The notes under the pieces are model-generated. The model was given only the letters and a program-made list of their open reading frames with translations, had not been told where the DNA came from and searched no databases. The translations under genes were made by a program, and so were the position numbers. From a virus, in the IMG/VR virus record IMGVR_UViG_3300021401_000025, positions 1-34,160 of that record: a stretch of DNA of 34,160 bases; one strand, given 5' to 3'. Below are positions 29,048-34,160 of the stretch, piece by piece (positions within the stretch are counted from its first letter, which is position 1; every line of letters starts with the position of its first letter).

Positions 29048-29422
29048 TCACGCCTTAGCCCTTTTGGCTTCGGAGAGCGACTTCGCCCTCTCCGACCTCG
29101 CCGCGCGATCCTCGTCCGTCAAATTTACGGTCCTCAAGGGGTTGGCTCCCATTCTGTAAGGCCAGTTCGGACACAAAACCGCAACACACTTTCGGACTTC
29201 ATCCGATTGCTCGCCGCAGCAGTCCATGCATTTCGCCCTGATGACCTCCAAAATGGGGGCGGCAACTAATCCAGCCTCGTCAAATTCACGTCTCTCAATT
29301 TGGCGGGGATCGCGGCCGATGAGTTCTCCCCCGTCGACCGCAAAAGGCGATTTTTCCAGCAAGATCGCACGCGCCGCGTCTTTCCGCTCGCGGGTCCAAC
29401 TGTCGATCGGGGGGATTTTCAC
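29048..29422 (-). CDS. Cys-rich phage hypothetical protein (124 aa)
   Basis: A Cys cluster at residues 65-84 (KCMDCCGEQSDEVRKC then LCPNWPYRMG) fits a small zinc-binding family common in prophages and phage early regions; function unknown. The N-terminus is polar and the last 25 residues are basic (RAARSERAKSLSEAKRAKA). The start is GTG 29422, overlapping the HTH gene stop (GTGA). It is the second-to-last gene of the leftward operon. Confidence 0.72.
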   Translation of the reverse strand: MKIPPIDSWTRERKDAARAILLEKSPFAVDGGELIGRDPRQIERREFDEAGLVAAPILEVIRAKCMDCCGEQSDEVRKCVAVLCPNWPYRMGANPLRTVNLTDEDRAARSERAKSLSEAKRAKA

Positions 29423-29706
29423 TGCCAGCGTCGCCAGTAGCCGACGAACTCGCGCGCTTGGTTCAGCTTCGCCGCCACGCTCGCGGGCGTGTCAGGCACG
29501 ATCCGCGCTTCGCCGTCCGACAGCTCGATCGACTTGCCGAACACCGCCGCCACCTTGAGGAGCGTCGGCAAATGCGGCTCCGTCACCCGCCCGGTCATCC
29601 AGTTGTAGATGGTCGCCTCAGAACACCCGGCTTTGTGCGCCACATTCCACGCGCTCATGCCCGAACGGTTGATGAGCCGCTTCACCGCAACAAACACGTC
29701 GCTCAT
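29419..29706 (-). CDS. Cro/CI-type helix-turn-helix protein (95 aa)
   Basis: A compact DNA-binding protein. Residues 20-41 form the HTH (WNVAHKAGCSEATIYNWMTG), followed by LPTLLKVAAVFGK, the usual third and fourth helices. No oligomerisation or cleavage domain is seen, so it is Cro-like rather than CI-like. AGGGGAGGAAGC before ATG 29706 is a strong site; upstream in-frame codons are shadow sequence. Overlaps both neighbours by 4 bp. Confidence 0.82.
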   Translation of the reverse strand: MSDVFVAVKRLINRSGMSAWNVAHKAGCSEATIYNWMTGRVTEPHLPTLLKVAAVFGKSIELSDGEARIVPDTPASVAAKLNQAREFVGYWRRWQ

Positions 29707-29915
29707 GCTTCCTCCCCTTTCGGCAGCTCGCAGCCCAACAGCTTGCGCAAATCCGCCTCGTCTTCCGGCGTCAGCCCGCGCTCCTCCCTCAACTCGGCGA
29801 CGACTTCGCAGTTCGCGCACCGCGTCTGCGTATCCGGGCCGCCGTAGCTGAAAACATTCGACTTGCAGTCGGCGCAGATAAACTCATGTGGGCGGTGCGT
29901 CGCCAAGATCGCCAT
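29703..29915 (-). CDS. Zinc-ribbon protein (70 aa; start may be TTG 29906)
   Basis: C14/C17 (ICADC) and C33/C36 (CANC) form a zinc ribbon; the C-terminal half is an acidic helix (TPEDEADLRKLLG). Similar small proteins occur beside phage recombination genes. GGAGG lies directly against ATG 29915, which is too close, but nine bases before an in-frame TTG at 29906, so the 67-aa form may be the true product. It starts within the 3' end of the exonuclease gene. Confidence 0.7.
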   Translation of the reverse strand: MAILATHRPHEFICADCKSNVFSYGGPDTQTRCANCEVVAELREERGLTPEDEADLRKLLGCELPKGEEA

Positions 29916-30618
29916 CCTCCGGGTTGATGAGCCTCAGTTGCACGTACTCGTCGGACTGATAGGCGACGTCGGCGGGCGTCTCGACGTGGCGCACCACGGA
30001 ATAAGCCCCGAGCGCCTTCGCCCGCTCCGTCGTCTTGTCGAGAGCATCGCAAAAGCTGTCGAGCGCGGCGGCGAGGATCGACTGATAGTGGGGATCGCGA
30101 AGAATGATCTTATGGAACGGCGGCGTGCGCGGGTTGTAGGTGTAGAAGTGGACCGCGTCGAACTCGTCGCCGACCAGCAAATGCCCTTGGGTCTGCGCGA
30201 TGTAGGCGTCGTCCGGGCCTTCAAGCAGATATTGGAGCTGGGTCCACGGCGCCGGGCTCTTGATTTCGAGGCTTTCCTTGTGGCCTTTGAAAATCCGATC
30301 CGGGCTCGCGCCGATCCGGCCGTCGTTCGACGTGACGAAGCCGCCCGGCTCCAAGGTGACTTCGTTCACGAACTCGAATTGCTTGACGGCGTAGGGCTCG
30401 TTCTCTTTCCCGCCCGCCACCCATTTCACAAATCCAATTTCGTCATCCATCGTCTCGTGCAGTAGCCGTTCGGCCACTAGCCGATAGAGGTACTTGATCG
30501 CTTGCTTCGACGGCGCTCCCGCTGGCGTCACGATCTTGTGGAAGTTGCTGCTCGTCGGCTTGCCGAGGCGTAGCCGATACCACTCGCCCGACCCCTGTTC
30601 GACCCGATAGAGCTTCAT
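29884..30618 (-). CDS. YqaJ/lambda-type exonuclease (244 aa)
   Basis: A 5'-3' dsDNA exonuclease that makes 3' overhangs for the ERF annealing protein. Motifs seen: EWYRLRLGKPTSS (12-24), ENEPYAVKQFEF (72-83), D107 in RIGASPDR, E118-x-K120 in LEIKSPAPW and QTQGHLLVG (142-150), the standard order of the YqaJ family catalytic core. TTTGGAGGAAGCGC before ATG 30618 is a strong ribosome site; 40 extra upstream codons are out-of-family basic sequence. It lies three genes after the ERF gene, forming a Red-like pair. Confidence 0.9.
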   Translation of the reverse strand: MKLYRVEQGSGEWYRLRLGKPTSSNFHKIVTPAGAPSKQAIKYLYRLVAERLLHETMDDEIGFVKWVAGGKENEPYAVKQFEFVNEVTLEPGGFVTSNDGRIGASPDRIFKGHKESLEIKSPAPWTQLQYLLEGPDDAYIAQTQGHLLVGDEFDAVHFYTYNPRTPPFHKIILRDPHYQSILAAALDSFCDALDKTTERAKALGAYSVVRHVETPADVAYQSDEYVQLRLINPEDGDLGDAPPT

Positions 30619-30994
30619 GCGCTTCCTCCAAAGCCTTGAGCCTCGCCTCGATCGCCGCGAACCGCGCGTCCGCGCCCCTCGCGAAGCCTTCCATGTACAC
30701 TGCCGCTTCCAGCATCCTCTGCATCGCTTCGGTTTCACCCGCCACGAGCGTTTCGATCGCCGTGAAGTCGCGAAATTGTCCCGGCTTTCGTTCGGTCATG
30801 TTCTCCCACTCCAAGTCTTCACGGTTCGTGGCTTTCGCCTGCGCGTCCGAGCCGTAGCGCACGAACACCGTCCAATGGTTGAAGCCCGTAATGACGCCGC
30901 GTTCGAGCTTGCCGCCCGTTCCTTCCACCAAAAGATAGCGGTTGCCGGTGTAGAGGACCGTCCGCCCGATGTCGGCTTCCGTCGGCTCGATCAT
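30443..30994 (-). CDS. Hypothetical protein overlapping the exonuclease start (183 aa)
   Basis: The first 125 residues look genuine: a beta-rich domain (IGRTVLYTGNRYLLVEGTGG, WTVFVRYG) and a helical part (FAAIEARLKALEEAHEAL). The last 55 residues overlap the exonuclease gene in another frame and have biased composition, yet no stop occurs earlier. ATG 30994 overlaps the stop of the 32-aa gene (ATGA). An internal in-frame ATG with GGAGTGGGAGAAC (MTERKPGQ) could give a second, shorter product. Confidence 0.58.
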   Translation of the reverse strand: MIEPTEADIGRTVLYTGNRYLLVEGTGGKLERGVITGFNHWTVFVRYGSDAQAKATNREDLEWENMTERKPGQFRDFTAIETLVAGETEAMQRMLEAAVYMEGFARGADARFAAIEARLKALEEAHEALSGRTGVGRVVSATPRQADEQQLPQDRDASGSAVEASDQVPLSASGRTATARDDG

Positions 30995-31089
30995 TTCTGC
31001 GCCATGATTGACGCGGCGAGCCACGCCACCGTCGCCAGCACGGCGAACATGAACAAGCACGCCAAGACAACGCGCGATGTCTGGGTCAT
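30991..31089 (-). CDS. Single-TM micro-protein (32 aa)
   Basis: MTQTSRVVLACLFMFAVLAT then VAWLAASIMAQK: one hydrophobic helix with a short positive N-terminus, giving a bitopic or signal-anchor peptide. GCAAGGGCA precedes the ATG; its stop overlaps the next start by 4 bp. Coupling supports it as a real gene. Role unknown. Confidence 0.6.
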   Translation of the reverse strand: MTQTSRVVLACLFMFAVLATVAWLAASIMAQK

Positions 31090-31108
31090 TGCCCTTGCAG
31101 CCTGACCG

Positions 31109-31414
31109 TCATTGCAGTCGCTCCCTTAAAGCCGTCATCGCCGGATCAGCGTCTGGTAGGGGAAGATCGAAAGACGGTCCCGACGACGGCGGGGGATGCT
31201 GTGCCGGGACCGTCTCCCGCTTGGCGATGCGAACAACCGGGGGGCGATTGTTCCCTCCGCACCGCTGCGCCTGTGGATACTTCCAAATCGAAAAACAGTG
31301 TGGCGAGGCCCATGTGGGACTTGCGACCGCCAGTGTGAGGAAGGCAGCGAGGCTCACCCTCAAGCAAATTTCGGAGCTGGACCCAAGGCGCACTTGGTCG
31401 ACGCGATAGATCAT
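31109..31414 (-). CDS. Exported small protein with signal peptide (101 aa)
   Basis: A hydrophobic signal core (LRVSLAAFLTLAVASPTWA) is followed by SPHCFSIWKYPQAQRCGG, a pattern (ASPHC..W.YP..QRC) I associate with small exported proteins in alphaproteobacterial genomes and phages. The mature part is Pro-rich. A 36-residue N-terminus precedes cleavage if ATG 31414 is used; a TTG or GTG start at the LRVSL segment would give a normal signal length but lacks good ribosome sites. Exported product among recombination genes is odd. Confidence 0.62.
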   Translation of the reverse strand: MIYRVDQVRLGSSSEICLRVSLAAFLTLAVASPTWASPHCFSIWKYPQAQRCGGNNRPPVVRIAKRETVPAQHPPPSSGPSFDLPLPDADPAMTALRERLQ

Positions 31415-31417
31415 CTT

Positions 31418-32194
31418 TCATCTCGCTTTGCTCGCTTTGCTTTTCTTTTTCTCGCGCAGCGCCATCACAAGACGCGGAAAATCGCGCTGCCGGATGTCCT
31501 GCAAACTCTCCGCGCCCGAAACCATCAGTCTGAGAAAATTCGCCTCGTCGCTCGCCGTCGCCGCGATCAGATCGGTCAGCTCTTTGATTTGCGTCGCGTC
31601 AATCAGGGCTTCCATCGCGCCCCTCGCGTCGTCGTCCTTGCCCCTGCGAACGACGTTGCACAAATCGTCGACAATGTATCTTTTCGCGTACCTCCGCGAC
31701 GAACCGCGCGCCTGCAACGCATTGCGCCCCGGTCCCGCGTCAGGCGGCAGCGTGTAGGTCGACGTGCGCTCCCAGCCCCAGCCCGAAAGCGTCCCGGTGA
31801 TGGTGATGCTTTCCTTGTTGTCGACTGAGGCGAACGAAATCGCGAAACCGTGCTTGGCGAGAAGCGGTCTGAGAATGACATCCATGTTCTCGATGGTCGT
31901 GAAGCTGTAACGCCCCATGACCTTGCCGTCCTTCACCAGCTCGACGGTCCCGTCGCGCTCGACTTGCGGCAGCTCCGCCGACAGCGCCGCGAAATGCTCC
32001 ATGAAGGCTTCGCGCGCTTGGTCGCCCAAAACCTCGCGGCGCATCCGCATCACGACTTCCATCTTGTCGGCCGGGATGTCGGGATTGGCGAGCATCTGCA
32101 TGAGGACGCCCGCGAACGTCTCCGCTGGCGCGGCCCGCTCGACGCGAACGATGTCGCCCTTCTCGATCTGGCCTTCGTTGCCTTGGTCGTTCAA
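31418..32194 (-). CDS. erf: ERF-family single-strand annealing recombinase (258 aa)
   Basis: Promotes annealing of complementary single strands in phage recombination. The ERF pattern is visible: FMEHFAALSAELPQVERDGT, GRYSFTTIENMDVILRPLL, KHGFAISF, ITITGTLSGWGWERT, and the signature G-S-S-R-R-YAKRYIV. The C-terminus is Lys-rich. I choose TTG 32194 because GGGGGAAGGAAGT lies directly before it and it overlaps the TGA of the 37-aa gene; the longer GTG start at 32272 would run through that gene in another frame. Confidence 0.86.
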   Translation of the reverse strand: MNDQGNEGQIEKGDIVRVERAAPAETFAGVLMQMLANPDIPADKMEVVMRMRREVLGDQAREAFMEHFAALSAELPQVERDGTVELVKDGKVMGRYSFTTIENMDVILRPLLAKHGFAISFASVDNKESITITGTLSGWGWERTSTYTLPPDAGPGRNALQARGSSRRYAKRYIVDDLCNVVRRGKDDDARGAMEALIDATQIKELTDLIAATASDEANFLRLMVSGAESLQDIRQRDFPRLVMALREKKKSKASKAR

Positions 32195-32304
32195 ACTTCC
32201 TTCCCCCTTTGCAGCGCTAGCAGCATCTCCAGTTGCGCGATGCGCTTGCGCAAGTCGTCGATGATGTCGCACAGGGCGATGATGGCTCTGTCTTGGGCGT
32301 TCAT
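32191..32304 (-). CDS. Small helical protein (37 aa)
   Basis: MNAQDRAIIALCDIIDDLRK then RIAQLEMLLALQRGKEV: a single amphipathic helix with leucine spacing that could form a coiled coil. It overlaps the previous gene by 4 bp (ATGA), and its TGA overlaps the ERF TTG start. Too short for most gene finders, yet fully coupled. Confidence 0.6.
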   Translation of the reverse strand: MNAQDRAIIALCDIIDDLRKRIAQLEMLLALQRGKEV

Positions 32305-32561
32305 TGCATCCCTGTCGTCTTGTCGTGGATCAACAGAAGATCGCGAACCACCTTGATCCATTGCTCAAAGATCGCGTCGCGCATCTCGCGCTCGCTGCGA
32401 TCGTCGCCGTGGATGTGATGGTTGCCCAGATAGGTCGCCATCGTCTCCGCCAGCGCCGCGCCGATCGCGTCCGGGTGTTCGCCGGAAAAGATGACGTGGC
32501 ACATGCCCGCGAGAGCAAGCGCGCGGTCGGTCAGCTCGTGGGCTTGCTCCCGCGTCGTCAT
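32301..32561 (-). CDS. Hypothetical helical protein (86 aa)
   Basis: Three predicted helices (EQAHELTDRALALAGM, PDAIGAALAETMATYLGN, MRDAIFEQWIKVVRDLLLIH) with several His residues. The family is not recognised. Its ATG overlaps the upstream stop (TGATG) and its stop overlaps the next start. Early-operon position suggests a regulatory or replication-linked role. Confidence 0.66.
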   Translation of the reverse strand: MTTREQAHELTDRALALAGMCHVIFSGEHPDAIGAALAETMATYLGNHHIHGDDRSEREMRDAIFEQWIKVVRDLLLIHDKTTGMQ

Positions 32562-32761
32562 CAGTCAGTTCCGGTCAGAAGCGCCATGATCCGGGCGACG
32601 GTCGCCGTGTCGGTCTTGGTGTGGATCAACCGTCCGTTGACGTAGACCGCAATGGCGACAACATCGCTGCCCTGCGTCTCGCCGAACAGCTCACGCCCGA
32701 TCGCTTCCGTACTGGCCTGACGCGCTCGATGCGCGTCCTCCTCGCGTAGGTGTTCGTTCAT
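32561..32761 (-). CDS. First gene of leftward operon, small hypothetical (66 aa)
   Basis: Helical, charged N-terminus (NEHLREEDAHRARQASTEAI) followed by a short beta hairpin (DVVAIAVYVNGRLIHTKTDT) and a final helix. GGGAGAAAAACGG before ATG 32761 is a strong ribosome site. As the first gene after the divergent control region it is likely the first product of the operon. No family is recognised. Confidence 0.66.
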   Translation of the reverse strand: MNEHLREEDAHRARQASTEAIGRELFGETQGSDVVAIAVYVNGRLIHTKTDTATVARIMALLTGTD

Positions 32762-32797
32762 CCGTTTTTCTCCCGGTTGTGGATGCGCTATGACATA

Positions 32798-32822
32798 CCC
32801 TTGACATGACGCCTCTGTCAAG
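32798..32822. promoter_or_regulatory. Divergent operator/promoter between HTH gene and recombination operon
   Basis: CTTGACA-N9-TGTCAAG is a perfect 7-bp dyad whose arms are -35-like TTGACA boxes facing both ways (32801-32806 rightward, 32821-32816 leftward). Leftward, TATGTC lies 18 nt beyond as a weak -10. The leftward strand contains AGGCGTCATGTCAAGG, shared with 2763-2777. The HTH protein beginning at 32840 is the obvious candidate to bind here. Confidence 0.6.
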
Positions 32823-32839
32823 TGTAGGGAATTACACAA

Positions 32840-33328
32840 ATGAGCTTTGAACTCAGCCTGTTGATCCTCGTGGACAAAGCGCCGCTGCCTGCGATCGCCA
32901 CCGACTTGCGCGCCGTCGCGCACAAGCTCCGCCACCCCATGGCCGACATTCTCGCCAAGGTGCCGGGCGACACCCTCGCCGCCCGAGCCCGCGCGATCGG
33001 CGTCTCGCGACAAACGATGTACGTGTGGGCGCAGGAGAAATTCCGGCCAAGCACAGAGCAAGCCACAATCATCGCCAATCTGACCGGCGTGCCGGTCGAC
33101 GACATCCGCGACTATCAGGAGGGCAAAGATGACGGGACCAACGGCGCTGGAAAACCGGCTCGAAAGACGCGTCCGCGATTGGCGAAGGCAAGCCGCAGCC
33201 TATCGAGCGGCGCAGCTCGATTGCGAGCCAAGCGAGCAGGAGTGGGACTTAAACCGGGAAAACGCGGACAGGCTGGAACAGTGCGCAAGCGAACTCGCAA
33301 GCGACCTGTCGGCGGGGAGAGTGTTTAG
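32840..33328 (+). CDS. HTH transcriptional regulator with basic C-terminal tail (162 aa)
   Basis: Residues 45-67 form a helix-turn-helix (TLAARARAIGVSRQTMYVWA) followed by STEQATIIANLTGVP, typical of XRE-type phage regulators. The first 40 residues are a leader helix (LRAVAHKLRHPMADILAKV). After about residue 97 the protein is an R/K-rich tail, which overlaps the next gene for 200 bp. Standing alone, divergent from the recombination operon and next to a dyad, it is likely the regulator of that region. Ribosome site weak. Confidence 0.8.
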   Translation: MSFELSLLILVDKAPLPAIATDLRAVAHKLRHPMADILAKVPGDTLAARARAIGVSRQTMYVWAQEKFRPSTEQATIIANLTGVPVDDIRDYQEGKDDGTNGAGKPARKTRPRLAKASRSLSSGAARLRAKRAGVGLKPGKRGQAGTVRKRTRKRPVGGESV

Positions 33329-33410
33329 GCGGTCGCAATACGCGCCTAAGAACGCCTTTGAGACGTTGAAGTCGGAATATTGGGACGACCCGAACCCACC
33401 GCGCCGATAG
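33129..33410 (+). CDS. Small hypothetical protein overlapping the HTH gene (93 aa)
   Basis: A balanced helical protein (ENRLERRVRDWRRQAAAYRA, NRENADRLEQCASELASDL) ending in an acidic/proline stretch (KSEYWDDPNPPRR). AGGAGGGCAAAG before ATG 33129 is one of the strongest ribosome sites here, so it is considered real despite a 200-bp out-of-frame overlap with the HTH gene. No family is recognised. Confidence 0.65.
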   Translation: MTGPTALENRLERRVRDWRRQAAAYRAAQLDCEPSEQEWDLNRENADRLEQCASELASDLSAGRVFRRSQYAPKNAFETLKSEYWDDPNPPRR

Positions 33411-33412
33411 GA

Positions 33413-33592
33413 ATGCCCGACTTTGCCCCCTCCAGATGCCCCTGCGGCTACCCGTGGGAACTCTGCCCAAGGCGGGACGAGTTGTTAGGCGAAGCCGCTT
33501 CGTGTCCCCTTGTTGTCGATCGTGAGCGCCTGATGGCGCGGCGTCCCGCCGGTCAGCCCCAGATGGACCCACGTGTCATATTCGTAAATTAG
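33413..33592 (+). CDS. Possible small Cys-rich protein, convergent with endolysin (59 aa)
   Basis: The N-terminal half (SRCPCGYPWELCPRRDELLG, then ASC) has four cysteines and protein-like composition, but the rest overlaps the endolysin 3' end on the other strand. GATAGGA before the ATG is a modest site. Kept as a tentative gene. Confidence 0.35.
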   Translation: MPDFAPSRCPCGYPWELCPRRDELLGEAASCPLVVDRERLMARRPAGQPQMDPRVIFVN

Positions 33593-33934
33593 CTGGTCGA
33601 TCCCCAGCTTCTTCATGTGGGGCGATAGGGCGACGCAGATGGCGCGCGGCGTGCCGTAGCCCGGACAACTGAAATCCACCGCCAGCCCACTCATATGGGC
33701 GGAACTCTTTGAGCCCCCAACCGCCGCGTTCACCGCCGGGCTGCGATAGCCCGAACTGACCAAGATTGGCTTGTCGCCCAGAATGGTGCGGACCTCCTCC
33801 ATCACGTCGGCTGTGCGCTTCAAATTCGCGCGCTCCGGGCTCCCCACCGGCGGCACGTTGGGAATGCCTTTTCTGGCCGCCGTCTGGCTGTCCGTAAATT
33901 CCTCAAGGGTGAAATGGGCGGTGAGTTCGGTCAT
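33485..33934 (-). CDS. Endolysin, peptidase M15 family (149 aa)
   Basis: A zinc D-Ala-D-Ala/L-Ala-D-Glu type peptidase that cuts peptidoglycan cross-links at lysis. The zinc ligands are H80 and D87 in SAHMSGLAVDF and H124 in WVHLGL; SSGYRSPAVNAAVGG (60-74) is the preceding family block and FTLEEFTDSQTA (8-19) the N-terminal one. Length fits a single-domain M15 endolysin. There is no signal peptide, so release needs a holin. ATG 33934 follows TAGGATGGCGCC. Dyad copy 5 lies 68 nt upstream. It is separate from the late operon and on the opposite strand. Confidence 0.9.
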   Translation of the reverse strand: MTELTAHFTLEEFTDSQTAARKGIPNVPPVGSPERANLKRTADVMEEVRTILGDKPILVSSGYRSPAVNAAVGGSKSSAHMSGLAVDFSCPGYGTPRAICVALSPHMKKLGIDQLIYEYDTWVHLGLTGGTPRHQALTIDNKGTRSGFA

Positions 33935-34001
33935 GGCGCCATCCTAGCACCATTTTATTTAAGCGTGTCCAAGCCCCGGAAACTGGACCGATTTGGGCAT
34001 G

Positions 34002-34032
34002 TGTCATGTATCTGGGTTGACAGTCTAACCTA
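34002..34032. promoter_or_regulatory. Dispersed dyad motif, copy 5
   Basis: TGTCA-N11-TGACAGTCTAACCTA. Read leftward, TAGGTTAGACTGTCAACC then AGATACATGACACATG parallels copy 4, including the TAG that may be the stop codon of the gene entering from the right edge and the final TGACACATG. Confidence 0.68.
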
Positions 34033-34160
34033 CCCGCTCCCCACATACCTTTCGCGTGAATAGGGATTTTGCCCCATGGTCGACTTGCGCCAAATCGCGT
34101 GCTTTTCCGAAGCCTCGAGCAACGCCAGCGTATTCGCAAGTAGAGCGCAGTATAGCACCT
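34030..34160 (-). CDS. Possible C-terminal end of a gene entering from the right edge
   Basis: One leftward frame is open from the edge to a TAG at 34030-34032 and encodes 42 residues with protein-like composition (LANTLALLEASEKHAIWRKS, then NPYSRERYVGSG). The stop falls exactly where copy 4 of the dyad motif places the stop of its upstream gene, which supports the frame. The two other leftward frames also run open for similar lengths, so this is tentative. Confidence 0.33.
   Translation of the reverse strand, partial: VLYCALLANTLALLEASEKHAIWRKSTMGQNPYSRERYVGSG

Noticed and set aside
33903-34139. 78-aa minus-strand open frame at the right end
   Set aside because: Overlaps the endolysin start and crosses the dyad motif; R/W-rich shadow composition.
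1-34160. Window as a complete circular genome with the DUF932 gene spanning the ends
   Set aside because: Joining the ends in the DUF932 frame gives about 43 further codons without a recognisable DUF932 C-terminus, so circular closure is not supported.

Overview
This window is part of a GC-rich double-stranded DNA bacteriophage genome. It carries a large terminase, a portal, a scaffold, a major capsid protein, an adaptor, a beta-rich tail protein and large internal virion proteins, and no tape measure, tail tube or sheath was seen, so a short-tailed (podovirus-like) particle is most likely. The high GC content, the DUF932 and DUF3309 proteins, a PEP-CTERM protein with a PEPSTW tail signal and the ERF/YqaJ gene style suggest an alphaproteobacterial host; this is inference. 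No integrase, rRNA, tRNA or CRISPR was seen. Both window ends cut through phage sequence.

Layout. (1) 1-2,708, minus strand: early accessory genes (truncated DUF932 protein, a zinc ribbon, small conserved proteins), most preceded by the same ribosome-binding signature GGAAGGCAA. (2) 2,840-4,014, plus strand: four small genes coupled by 4-bp overlaps, then a 41-aa secreted Cys-rich peptide followed by two hairpins. (3) 4,137-18,127, plus strand: fibre-like protein, TerL, an Acb2-like anti-CBASS protein, small membrane and zinc proteins, portal, a PEP-CTERM protein, scaffold, major capsid protein, Ig-like protein, adaptor and tail protein. (4) 18,196-21,143: micro-genes encoding extremely arginine-rich peptides around a RuvC-like resolvase and a Gly/Ala-rich 563-aa protein. 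(5) 21,145-28,729: small zinc and GNAT-like proteins, internal virion proteins including one with a lytic-transglycosylase domain, and a membrane protein (holin candidate) whose 3' end is duplicated around an inserted HNH gene. (6) 32,761-28,661, minus strand: a tightly coupled early operon with an ERF annealing protein, a YqaJ/lambda-type exonuclease, an HTH protein, zinc proteins and the HNH protein. (7) 32,840-34,160: a divergent HTH regulator with a small overlapping gene, and on the minus strand an M15 peptidase endolysin and the end of a further possible gene.

The late genes run rightward and meet the leftward recombination operon near 29 kb. A dyad-containing motif of about 31 bp (TGTCA-N11-TGACAGTC(T)AACCTA) occurs five times, always between genes and four times overlapping a stop codon, which suggests a phage-wide regulatory site. 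A second shared element (AGGCGTCATGT-AAGG with TTGACA) lies in both divergent intergenic regions. The most unusual content is the arginine-rich micro-protein cluster, the dispersed motif, the PEP-CTERM protein inside the head module and the Acb2-like gene beside the terminase.
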